Shown here piece after piece: positions 1 through 5,211 of a stretch of DNA of 5,211 nt (positions are counted from its first letter, which is position 1; every line of letters begins with the position of its first letter). Origin of the DNA: Bacillota bacterium (GTDB lineage Bacteria; Bacillota; Clostridia; Christensenellales; Borkfalkiaceae); the NCBI GenBank assembly GCA_003343995.1, contig QAKE01000029.1:1-5211 (forward strand), written 5' to 3'. Position numbers and translations under genes: made by a program. The notes beneath the pieces are model-generated. The model ran no database searches and was not told the DNA's origin. It saw only the letters and a program-made list of their open reading frames with translations.

Positions 1-1264
1 AGGTGATGCCCGAGAAGTTGGCGTCGCCTTGCGGGGTCGTGCCGGTCTGGGAGTCCAGCTTTTGAACGGCCACGCCGCCACGGTACACGTTCTCGGGAAC
101 TTGCGGGGTGTTATAGGTGATAACAGCAGAAGTCGGCTCCTCCTGAATCTTTTGGAAGCTCAGGGAGTCTTCATTCAGCAGGTATCCTTCCGGGGCTTTG
201 GACTCATATACAACAACAGTGCCCCTAGGAAGCACAGTAGACCCCGTAGGTCCAACAAACAGTTCGTCGCCAGACACAACATAGTCATTGCTTAGTCGAG
301 CATATCCGTCGCTGTCGGTTCTTACCACCCACGAGCGGGTCGGCTCGATACCAGCCTCCTTGAGGGCGTCATAGTCCCCGTAGTCGAGCGTGTCGTAATA
401 CTCGACCGTGAACTCGGCACCGGCGAGTGATGCGGAACCCTGCGGGAGGTTCCCTTCAAGTTCAGTATAAGTTCTTTCTCCATCGAACTTCCCAACGAGC
501 ATCGCGGCTGGGTCAAATGACGGCGTGTCCGCGAACGTAATCGTCGTCGTCCGCATAGCGGAGATGGTGACCGTCTGGTCCGGCGCGGCCAGATACCCCT
601 CCGGCACCTTGGTCTCCTTCACGGTGTAGTCACCGACCGGCAGGCTGAGTGTGCCGGTGACGCCGCTGGCGTTGGTGGTGAGGGTACCGACCGGGCTGCC
701 GCTCGTGTTATAGAACGTGAACTCGGCCCCGGCGAGCGAGTAGCAGTCGTTGCCGTTGGTGATGCTCGGGCTGGCGCTCACCTTCACGACCTGAGCGTTC
801 CCGCTGGGCAGCCACGTGAAGTCGCCGACGCGCTGGCAATAATTGGCCCCAGTCCATCTGGGCCTCTGGATGGGATGCACGTCATAAATGGAGTTGGCCC
901 AGTAGTTGCTGCTCACCACGATGTTGTAGCTGGAACCGTTCCACGTGCCCGTGAAGGAGTAATCCCCGGCGTTCGGGATGTAGTCCCCATGGTCGATGCA
1001 CACCCCGTTTATGACCTGCCCGTCGGGCATCGTCACGAAGAAGGTGGTATGCGGCATCGCGCCGCCGTTGTTGCGTCCGGGGTCGTCCACCTCGATGTGG
1101 CACGTCCCCGTGATGGTCTGCTCCACCGCGTAGGCCGCGATGGGGGAGAGAGCCGTCGCCACGGTGCTCAGCAAGAGCGCGACGGCCATGAGTGCTGGCA
1201 TGACGCGCCCCTTGGTGGGGCGGCGTCTCCACGCACGTCGGATTCTTCCGCTGATTCGTTCCAT
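1..1264 (-). CDS. Secreted Cna-B/SpaA-type isopeptide-domain surface protein, 3' end outside window
   Basis: The first 421 residues of an exported cell-wall protein. Residues 1-46 are a signal peptide: an Arg-rich start (MERISGRIRRAWRRR), a hydrophobic core (VMPALMAVALLLSTVATAL) and probable cleavage after AYA. Residues 47-155 form an N-terminal domain with Cys55, Cys89 (GVCIDHGDY) and Cys143. Residues 158-249 are a first Cna-B domain (LAGAEFTFYN, YTVKETKVPEGYL), with Lys161, Glu217 and Asp246 placed for an internal Lys-Asp isopeptide bond. Residues 253-389 are a second, larger Cna-B domain (LAGAEFTVEYYD, SGDELFVG, VVYESKAPEGYLL, ITYNTP), with Lys259, Glu354 and Asn385 in the equivalent places. 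A third begins at about 395 (GGVAVQKLDSQTG). A sortase signal would lie beyond the left edge. Surface proteins of this type occur in Gram-positive conjugative elements, so an adhesion role in mating is plausible. Parts of domain 2 are about 48-53% GC, against 65% in the stretch of domain 1 sampled. Confidence 0.92.
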   Translation of the reverse strand, partial: MERISGRIRRAWRRRPTKGRVMPALMAVALLLSTVATALSPIAAYAVEQTITGTCHIEVDDPGRNNGGAMPHTTFFVTMPDGQVINGVCIDHGDYIPNAGDYSFTGTWNGSSYNIVVSSNYWANSIYDVHPIQRPRWTGANYCQRVGDFTWLPSGNAQVVKVSASPSITNGNDCYSLAGAEFTFYNTSGSPVGTLTTNASGVTGTLSLPVGDYTVKETKVPEGYLAAPDQTVTISAMRTTTITFADTPSFDPAAMLVGKFDGERTYTELEGNLPQGSASLAGAEFTVEYYDTLDYGDYDALKEAGIEPTRSWVVRTDSDGYARLSNDYVVSGDELFVGPTGSTVLPRGTVVVYESKAPEGYLLNEDSLSFQKIQEEPTSAVITYNTPQVPENVYRGGVAVQKLDSQTGTTPQGDANFSGIT

Positions 1265-1270
1265 CAAATT

Positions 1271-1277
1271 CTCCTTT
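1271..1277 (-). promoter_or_regulatory. Ribosome binding site of the surface-protein gene
   Basis: AAAGGAG, 6 bases ahead of the ATG at 1264, fixes the start of the secreted protein. It lies within TTGACAGAAAGGA (1272-1284), identical to the 13 bases ahead of the two-module gene. Confidence 0.8.
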
Positions 1278-1285
1278 CTGTCAAT

Positions 1286-1298
1286 CCAGATGTTCTGG
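1286..1298. repeat. Short perfect palindrome between the unknown 215-residue gene and the surface-protein gene
   Basis: CCAGA-TGT-TCTGG: 5-base arms around a 3-base centre, within the 39-base gap (1265-1303) and about 21 bases ahead of the surface-protein start. It is too short and lacks a T-run, so it is not a convincing terminator. It could be a small operator or a hairpin near the ribosome site, or chance. Confidence 0.3.
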
Positions 1299-1303
1299 TA
1301 TGT

Positions 1304-1951
1304 CTACGAGAAGTCGAAGGCTGCGGCGGGACCGTCCCCGTCCGCATCCTCCGGCTCCCCGGTGTCGCCTTCCGGCTCATCAGTGCCGAACACCTCCGAC
1401 GTCTCCGGCTGCGAGTATTCCATCTCCCGGATGCGCTCGATGGCGGACGCGGTGTAGCCCATGGCGCGGGCCGTCTCCTCGTCGTCCCAGTCGGGATGGG
1501 CGTTGGAGAGGTAGTCGAAGACCGCGACGGCCCGCTTGTTCACCGACTTGGTTACCGCGTCGGAGTAGCAGAGCTGTTCCATGGCGAAGAAGCGCTCGCC
1601 GTTGATGAGGTCGTCGCCCTCGCGCCACAGAATCTTCTCACCGTCCTTCTTGAGCCATACGACCTCCGAAAGCTCATCCGGGGCCACCAGCAGCATCGCG
1701 CAGCCGAGCTTGTGCGCGCCGACGGGGACCTCGACGCCGCCGATCCGCACCGTGCCCTGACCGCTGCCGACGCTCCCGTCGTACCAGTGCTGGACGAGAA
1801 CGATGCCCATGCCCTCGGGGTCGAGGTCGATGTGGAGGTTCCAGTCCATGAGGATGGCCGTGCCCTTGCCGCGATACGGCTCGGAGCAGGTCTGCGGCGA
1901 CGTGTCGAACTCCTCGTAGCGATGGCTCCTGAACAGGACCTCGACCCTCAT
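1304..1951 (-). CDS. Unknown 215-residue protein with acidic C-terminal tail
   Basis: I do not recognise this protein. The ATG at 1951 is preceded by AGGGGGG at 8-base spacing, and this overlaps the TAG stop of the previous gene (1965-1967), which suggests coupled translation. Residues 1-110 appear rich in beta strands (MRVEVLFR, GMGIVLVQHWYDG, GTVRIGGVEVPVG, CAMLLVAPDEL, VVWLKKDGEKILWR). Residues 111-180 look helical and contain WDDEETARAMGYTASAIERIREME, which could fold as a small helix-turn-helix-like segment, though I cannot show that it binds DNA. Residues 181-215 are a disordered-looking acidic tail (EPEGDTGEPEDADGDG) ending in AAAFDFS. No signal peptide or membrane segment. The tail shared by the two upstream proteins is absent. 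Same strand and tight spacing place it in the same operon, so a role in the mobile element is likely but unproven. Confidence 0.87.
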   Translation of the reverse strand: MRVEVLFRSHRYEEFDTSPQTCSEPYRGKGTAILMDWNLHIDLDPEGMGIVLVQHWYDGSVGSGQGTVRIGGVEVPVGAHKLGCAMLLVAPDELSEVVWLKKDGEKILWREGDDLINGERFFAMEQLCYSDAVTKSVNKRAVAVFDYLSNAHPDWDDEETARAMGYTASAIERIREMEYSQPETSEVFGTDEPEGDTGEPEDADGDGPAAAFDFS

Positions 1952-1964
1952 TCAGCGCACCCCC

Positions 1965-2978
1965 CTATCGCGTCTCGGGCAGGCGGTCGTCCTGCGCGTC
2001 ACGGCCAGCAAGGGCCTCAGCGGACGCGCGGTTGTCCTGCTCCATCCCCTTGAGGGAGACGCCCTGCTCCTTGGCGGCCTCGCGCTCGGCGGCCCTGTCG
2101 GCCTTGAAGCCCTCGAACTCCTCCTTGACGCCCTTCACCAGCGCCCACGGGTTGACCTCGAAGCGCTGGTAGGGATGCTCGGGGTCGTTCTTGCTGCCCT
2201 TCCAGATGGGCACCGGCTCGTCCGCCTTGAAGGAGAGGGTCACCGGCTCGTCGGAGAGAATCTGCTGCTTCATGCGGTCGCTCATGAACACGTCGCAGGA
2301 GAAGCCGCCGACGTCGATGCCGTTGACCTTGGTGCCCTGCGCGAAGTGGACGTATGCCTTCTCGAAGGTGCGCCCGTCCTTGGCGGTGTAGGTATAGGGC
2401 CTCACGAAGGCGTTTGGCATGGTCACGTGCGCGTAACCGGCCCTCGTCCCGTCCTGCTGCGCCGCCTGCTCTGGCATTTGAATCACGCTTCCTTTCTCAT
2501 TATTAGCCGCCGACCTCTTCGACGACATATTCTCAGCTTGGATTGCTCTCAGCGCTCCTTCATAAACATCCTGCTGATTCGTGTCAATCAGGTTGTCCAG
2601 TGCCGGATTATCGGCAACCTCGTTTGCCATTTTCTGTTCCAAAGCCTCGAAACGAGACTTTGCGGCATCGAAGGGCATGACATCGTTGCTGACGAACCCA
2701 ACGATGGCATATGTCTCCAGACACATATCGCCGATTCTGAGGAGCTGTTCACGGTCGATGGCAGCCAGCGGCCCGGCCTCGTCAGGGAAGGCGGCTGTCT
2801 CAGGGGAGTTCCTGTTCCAGTTGTCCAGAACGATACGCTTAACCTCATCAAAGCCGCCATGTGCGAGGACATGGCGCACGACCTCCTTCTCCTCATCGTC
2901 AATGGATACAGCGGAACTCCTATCTACTGGGAACATACGAGCGAGGGCTTCGCGCGCCCTCTCATCTGTTGATGGCAT
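1965..2978 (-). CDS. Unknown two-module protein with the shared C-terminal tail; possible gene fusion
   Basis: 337 residues; family not recognised. The frame is open further upstream to a GTG at 3182, inside the previous gene, but that stretch is Arg/Pro/Gly-rich and lacks a ribosome site. The ATG at 2978 follows AGAAAGGA by 8 bases and is preferred. Module 1 (1 to about 155) is acidic and mostly helical (for example EEKEVVRHVLAHGGFDEVKRIVLDN), ending in a polar linker SSKRSAANNEKGS. Module 2 (about 168-300, from MPEQAAQQDG) looks beta-rich (YAHVTMPNAFVRPYTY, FEKAYVHFAQGTKVNGIDVG, VTLSFKADEPVPIW), followed by a charged helix and the tail VSLKGMEQDNRASAEAL. Much of the module 1 DNA is about 47-55% GC, against 65-73% for the module 2 stretches sampled. 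No signal peptide or membrane segment, so probably cytoplasmic. It ends 13 bases before the next gene. The CDS is sure, the function unknown; a small beta-barrel nucleic-acid-binding fold for module 2 is only a guess. Confidence 0.88.
   Translation of the reverse strand: MPSTDERAREALARMFPVDRSSAVSIDDEEKEVVRHVLAHGGFDEVKRIVLDNWNRNSPETAAFPDEAGPLAAIDREQLLRIGDMCLETYAIVGFVSNDVMPFDAAKSRFEALEQKMANEVADNPALDNLIDTNQQDVYEGALRAIQAENMSSKRSAANNEKGSVIQMPEQAAQQDGTRAGYAHVTMPNAFVRPYTYTAKDGRTFEKAYVHFAQGTKVNGIDVGGFSCDVFMSDRMKQQILSDEPVTLSFKADEPVPIWKGSKNDPEHPYQRFEVNPWALVKGVKEEFEGFKADRAAEREAAKEQGVSLKGMEQDNRASAEALAGRDAQDDRLPETR
1968..2063 (-). repeat. Shared C-terminal tail, copy 2 (in the two-module protein)
   Basis: The last 32 residues, centred on VSLKGMEQDNRASAEAL, are the partner of the tail at 3121-3216. 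The invariant core is VSL-x-GME-x-DNRASA-x-AL-x-G. The tail follows a charged helix (KADRAAEREAAKEQ) and ends in LPETR. Confidence 0.85.
2475..2505 (-). promoter_or_regulatory. Relic or active internal translation start within the two-module gene
   Basis: In minus-strand order: TAATAATGA (2505-2497), whose last base begins AGAAAGGAAGCGTGAT (2497-2482), then TCAA, then an in-frame ATG (2477-2475) followed by CCA. The 16 bases from AGAAAGGA differ at one position from those ahead of the gene's own start (2994-2979), and both starts read ATGCCA. The three stops are in the +2 frame relative to the ORF, so the ORF reads through. If used, the internal ATG would give a 170-residue protein made of module 2 and the tail. 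The 12-base gap from AGAAAGGA to this ATG is long, so it may be a relic. Confidence 0.5.
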
Positions 2979-2986
2979 ATCACTCT

Positions 2987-2994
2987 TCCTTTCT
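2987..2994 (-). promoter_or_regulatory. Ribosome binding site deciding the start of the two-module protein
   Basis: AGAAAGGA, 8 bases ahead of the ATG at 2978. It is part of a 13-base stretch TTGACAGAAAGGA (2987-2999) repeated exactly ahead of the surface-protein gene. This supports 2978 over the upstream GTG at 3182. Confidence 0.75.
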
Positions 2995-3025
2995 GTCAAG
3001 GGGTGCTGTTCCAGAGTCCCCCCAT

Positions 3026-3031
3026 ATTCTA
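3026..3031 (-). promoter_or_regulatory. Possible -10 element ahead of the two-module protein
   Basis: TAGAAT (minus strand) lies in a short AT-rich stretch (about 3024-3040) inside the 139-base gap between the repeat protein and the next gene. No good -35 is seen: the best hexamer at 16-base spacing is CAGTCA (3 of 6 to TTGACA). It is listed because this is the largest gap in the window and the only local AT-rich stretch. It would start a transcript about 40 bases ahead of the ATG at 2978. The gap could equally be an untranslated part of one operon. Confidence 0.3.
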
Positions 3032-3117
3032 CCTTATTTACCCGGATTGACTGGGTGCGGGAGGCTCGCGGTCGCCGCTTTCGGACATGGGAACGACGGG
3101 GGCCGCCTCGGTGCCCG

Positions 3118-4389
3118 TCATCGCTCGTCCCTCCCACCGTCACTGGGCGCTCCGTGCCCGTCGAGGGCGTCAGCGGACGCACGGTTGTCGCGCTCCATGC
3201 CGCTCAGGGAGACGCGCCCTGCCGGGTCCGGTGACGCGGTCCATGGCGTCCCGCCGAGCCAGTGCTCGTAGATGTCGTCGTAGTCGAGACCGGTGCGGGC
3301 GGCAAGCTCCTCGAAGACGCGCTCGCGCATGATGGAGTCGCCGACGCCCAGAGCGTCGTAGAAGCCACCGCCGTTCGGGACGGCCCGCAGCGCGTCAGCG
3401 AAGGTGAGCGTCGGGGCAATCCGTTCCCCAAGCTCGTCATCTGGGTAGGTTCGCACGTACCAGTCCCGAACGAGCGCCGTGTCGGGACGGGACTTCGCTC
3501 CCTGCTCGTTCAGCTCATCGTAGATGCCGGGACCGTAGGCCGGTTCGAGCAGGCCGGTGCCGGGCACCGGCCTCATGTTCGTCCATGCGTCGTTCACGTC
3601 GATGTAGCTGACTCCGTACCGGTCGGCAAGCTCTTGGAAGACGGTCTTGCGCACGCCGGGGTCTCTGACCCACAGTTTGTCATAGAACCTCTCGCCGAGG
3701 GGGACGGCTCGCAGCGCCTCCTCGAAGGTGAGGTCCGGGTTCATCCTCGCGCTCAGCTCGCTGACGCCGTAGTTGTTCTCGTACCAGTCCCGCACGGCCT
3801 CCTTTCCGGGTGCAGGAGGCGGGTCAAGCTCCAAGGCGCGCTCGACGGCCTCCTCGGGCATGAGGGAGTCGATGATGCCCCAGCCTTCCTCGATGGACCC
3901 GTCATGGAGCTGCTTTTGTACCTCGCCAATCACCGAGTCGATGATTGCCTCGACCTCACCAGCACGCCCGCCGTCCCGCGTGAGGCTCGTCCCGCTGGCC
4001 CGGTTGACGGCCTCCAAGATGTCGTCGCGCATCCAGCGAATCTCGCAGAAGGTCTCACCGTCACGCTCCGGCTGGGTGGCCTCGCTCGACTCTACAAGGT
4101 CCGCAAGCCTGTCAAAGAGACCTTCGATGCTGCCACCGTTGTAACCGATGGCCTCCTCGATGGCATACTCGACATCCATACCGTCATTAAACTCCCTGTG
4201 CTTGCAGTCACGTAGCCTTTGCGCAAGCTCAGAGAGGTTGTCCTTGCACTCATCAGCCGTTGCAACAGTGAGGCCGGGGTTGGTGACGCCCATCATCTGC
4301 TGTCGCAGGAACTCCTGCAAGTCACCGGCCCTCACCTGAATCACGTCGTTGGGGTCCATGTCGAAGACCCCATGCCAACTTGTCTCCAT
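3118..4389 (-). CDS. Unknown protein with two 71-residue tandem repeats and a shared C-terminal tail
   Basis: 423 residues; I do not recognise the family. The ATG at 4389 is chosen because AAGGAGG sits 6 bases upstream, inside the end of topB, and the topB stop is only 3 bases away. Residues 1-190 are mixed and mostly helical, acidic, with several Cys (48, 62, 115). Then come two repeats of equal length, 199-269 and 307-377, both beginning VRDWY, with L-T-F-x2-ALRAVP in the middle, then FYD-x-L, VF-x-ELA-x-R, and ending in W. They are joined by a Pro/Gly-rich linker (270-306). Residues 392-423 form a tail (VSLSGMERDNRASADAL) also present at the end of the next gene's product. No signal peptide or membrane segment is visible, so it is probably cytoplasmic. 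The first 190 codons (about 52-55% GC in sampled stretches) are less GC-rich than the repeats (about 63%), suggesting mixed origin. The position after topB suggests a transfer or DNA-processing accessory role; that is inference only. Confidence 0.9.
   Translation of the reverse strand: METSWHGVFDMDPNDVIQVRAGDLQEFLRQQMMGVTNPGLTVATADECKDNLSELAQRLRDCKHREFNDGMDVEYAIEEAIGYNGGSIEGLFDRLADLVESSEATQPERDGETFCEIRWMRDDILEAVNRASGTSLTRDGGRAGEVEAIIDSVIGEVQKQLHDGSIEEGWGIIDSLMPEEAVERALELDPPPAPGKEAVRDWYENNYGVSELSARMNPDLTFEEALRAVPLGERFYDKLWVRDPGVRKTVFQELADRYGVSYIDVNDAWTNMRPVPGTGLLEPAYGPGIYDELNEQGAKSRPDTALVRDWYVRTYPDDELGERIAPTLTFADALRAVPNGGGFYDALGVGDSIMRERVFEELAARTGLDYDDIYEHWLGGTPWTASPDPAGRVSLSGMERDNRASADALDGHGAPSDGGRDER
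3121..3216 (-). repeat. Shared C-terminal tail, copy 1 (in the repeat protein)
   Basis: The last 32 residues, centred on VSLSGMERDNRASADAL, match the last 32 residues of the next protein with 18 of 32 identical and no gaps. The DNA is also similar over about 50 bases (42 of 51 by hand count, 3163-3213 against 2010-2060), which indicates common descent and not chance. See the copy at 1968-2063. Confidence 0.85.
3259..3471 (-). repeat. Protein-level tandem repeat B (residues 307-377)
   Basis: Second copy of the 71-residue unit, 108 residues downstream of the first and separated by a 37-residue linker rich in Pro and Gly. The cores LTFADALRAVP and VFEELAARTG correspond to LTFEEALRAVP and VFQELADRYG of copy A. 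Confidence 0.9.
3583..3795 (-). repeat. Protein-level tandem repeat A (residues 199-269)
   Basis: First of two 71-residue repeats in the 423-residue protein. It aligns without gaps to repeat B, with 37 of 71 positions identical by hand count. Conserved positions include VRDWY at the start, EL and R, P-x-LTF, ALRAVP-x-G, FYD-x-L-x-V-x-D, VF-x-ELA-x-R-x-G, Y-x-D and a final W. This looks like a small helical domain duplicated in tandem. Confidence 0.9.
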
Positions 4390-4392
4390 GGC

Positions 4393-5211
4393 TTACCTCC
4401 TTGCCTTGCCGCTCCTGCCCTTGGGCCTGCTGTCAAAGATGGGTTCCAGCGAGCCGTCCTTCTTGAGCCTCACTTTGCAGTCAAAGGTCTTGCCCGCCTT
4501 TGACTTGCAGCCCTTCAAGGGCACCTGCTTGCCGGAGAGCAGTGCGGAAGCCTGCCTCTCGGTGAACTTCTTCCCGCAGAAGCCAAAGAGCTTGAAGCCG
4601 CAGCCCGCGACCTGCTTCCACGTGCCGTCCTCCTGCCTCTCGTTCCTGTTGGACGAGCAGGTGTAGACGCTCCCGGACTTCACCACGTCCTGTCCGCAGA
4701 GCGGACACTTGCCCACCACAGGCCGGTCGGAGCCGATGTGCGCTCCCACGTAGGCCGTGTCCTGATGGCCCCGGAACACCTCGACCACGCTGCGCTCAAG
4801 GTCGTTCGGGTCGGCCCTGCCCTCTGCGACGTCCTGCTGGATGACCCACCAGCGGGCCGTCACGTCCGCGCCTGCAATCTCGGGCGGAAGCAGATGGTAG
4901 AAGGCACGCGCCTTCGGCGTCGAGCGGAGCTTGCCCTTCACCTCCTCAAGGTAGCCGCGCTCCTTGAGCTTTTCGAGGATGGACGCCCTCGTGGCCGTGG
5001 TGCCGATGCCACCGTGCTCGCCCTTCTTGCCATCGTCCTTGGCCTTCAAGATGGCTTTGACCTCCGGGTCCTTCACGTACTTGGCGATGGAGGCCATGTC
5101 GGCGATGCGCGTGCCTTCCGTGTCGCGCTTGGCCGGGGCGCTCTCCTTCTCGGTGACGGCGCACCCCCTACGCTCCAAGCCATGGTCGCCCTCGTCCCTC
5201 CAACCGTTGCC
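4393..5211 (-). CDS. topB: DNA topoisomerase III (type IA), C-terminal part; 5' end outside window
   Basis: Type IA topoisomerase that cuts and passes single DNA strands; element-borne copies act in plasmid or ICE transfer and replication. The 272 visible residues stay open to the right edge, so the TTG near 5178 is internal and not the start. Residues about 27-38 (AKRDTEGTRIAD) match the 'KRYTEGTLI' segment of TopB, with Asp in place of the usual Tyr. GIGTTATRASILEKLKERGY (69-88) is the family hallmark, usually GIGTPATRA. A C4 zinc ribbon follows: CPLC at 169-172, then Cys185 and Cys204. The end (about 215-260, KKFTERQASALLSGKQVPLKG and onward) matches the small TopB C-terminal repeat with the 'LT..QA..LL.GK' pattern. 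The Toprim domain and catalytic Tyr lie outside the window. The last codons carry the ribosome binding site of the next gene, so the two are probably translationally coupled. The identification is firm; chromosomal versus element origin is inferred from the neighbours. Confidence 0.93.
   Translation of the reverse strand, partial: GNGWRDEGDHGLERRGCAVTEKESAPAKRDTEGTRIADMASIAKYVKDPEVKAILKAKDDGKKGEHGGIGTTATRASILEKLKERGYLEEVKGKLRSTPKARAFYHLLPPEIAGADVTARWWVIQQDVAEGRADPNDLERSVVEVFRGHQDTAYVGAHIGSDRPVVGKCPLCGQDVVKSGSVYTCSSNRNERQEDGTWKQVAGCGFKLFGFCGKKFTERQASALLSGKQVPLKGCKSKAGKTFDCKVRLKKDGSLEPIFDSRPKGRSGKARR
4396..4402 (-). promoter_or_regulatory. Ribosome binding site of the repeat protein, inside the end of topB
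   Basis: AAGGAGG on the minus strand, 6 bases before the ATG at 4389. It overlaps the last codons of topB, whose TAA is at 4393-4395. This near-perfect site fixes the start and points to coupled translation of the two genes. Confidence 0.85.

Noticed and set aside
1968..1982. LPETR at the C-terminus as a sortase anchor
   Set aside because: The Gly of LPXTG is replaced by Arg at the last residue. There is no membrane segment after it and no signal peptide on the protein, so this is coincidence.
875..2053. 392-codon open frame on the plus strand
   Set aside because: It runs antisense across the secreted protein's start, the 39-base gap and the 215-residue gene. The minus-strand frames there have ribosome sites and, in one case, clear domains. 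Long antisense frames are common in high-GC coding DNA.
2175..2972. 265-codon open frame on the plus strand
   Set aside because: It is antisense to the two-module protein and has no recognisable motif or supported start.
2994..2999. TTGACA as a -35 promoter element
   Set aside because: It abuts the ribosome site, and 17 bases downstream there is no -10-like hexamer (the position falls in the coding sequence).
3095..3119. Inverted repeat GACGGG/CCCGTC after the repeat protein as a terminator
   Set aside because: The arms are only 6 bases around a 13-base loop with no following T-run; in GC-rich DNA this is weak.
2979..3182. N-terminal extension of the two-module protein from a GTG at 3182
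   Set aside because: The added 68 codons overlap the previous gene, read as low-complexity Arg/Pro/Gly sequence and lack a ribosome site, whereas the ATG at 2978 has one.
3262..4215. 317-codon open frame on the plus strand
   Set aside because: It is antisense to the repeat protein. The minus-strand frame holds two homologous repeats and a strong ribosome site, so the plus frame is a shadow.
5165..5178. TTG at 5178 as the start of a short zinc-ribbon protein
   Set aside because: The frame remains open to the window edge and the sequence there continues the C-terminal half of topoisomerase III, so the true start is outside.

Overview
The window is about 60% GC or more. All five genes I can support lie on the minus strand, so they read from the right edge to the left edge. 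The cargo is a topoisomerase III, two proteins of unknown function that share a C-terminal tail, a small unknown protein, and a secreted Cna-B/SpaA-type surface protein. That combination is typical of the conjugation and replication region of an integrative conjugative element or conjugative plasmid in a Gram-positive host. The high GC, the actinobacterial codon preference, and a SpaA-like protein in which a long 'W...TD.DGYA.L...SGDELFVG' insert precedes 'APEGYLL' suggest a gut actinobacterium of the Coriobacteriia (Eggerthella, Slackia, Collinsella or Olsenella relatives). The host is an inference, not something the sequence proves.

Layout in transcription order: (1) 5211-4393, the last 272 residues of a TopB-type DNA topoisomerase III, entering from the right edge. 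(2) 4389-3118, a 423-residue protein of unknown function with two 71-residue tandem repeats (37 of 71 identical, no gaps). It starts 3 bases after the topB stop, behind a textbook ribosome binding site inside the end of topB. (3) A 139-base gap (2979-3117) with a possible promoter, then 2978-1965, a 337-residue two-module protein. (4) 1951-1304, a 215-residue protein of unknown function with an acidic tail, 13 bases after the previous stop. (5) 1264-1, a secreted isopeptide-domain surface protein whose 3' end runs off the left edge.

How they may work together: topoisomerase III is commonly carried by conjugative elements, where it resolves DNA topology during transfer or element replication. 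The Cna-B protein would be exported and displayed on the surface, where it could help donor and recipient cells adhere. The unknown proteins between them are probably accessory transfer or DNA-processing factors. The strongest unexplained signals are two. Proteins 2 and 3, otherwise unlike, end in the same 32-residue tail (18 of 32 identical). In protein 3, the junction between its two modules carries a copy of its own ribosome-binding region plus an out-of-frame run of three stops, as if two genes had been fused. No tRNA, rRNA, CRISPR array, transposase, attachment site or replication origin was seen.
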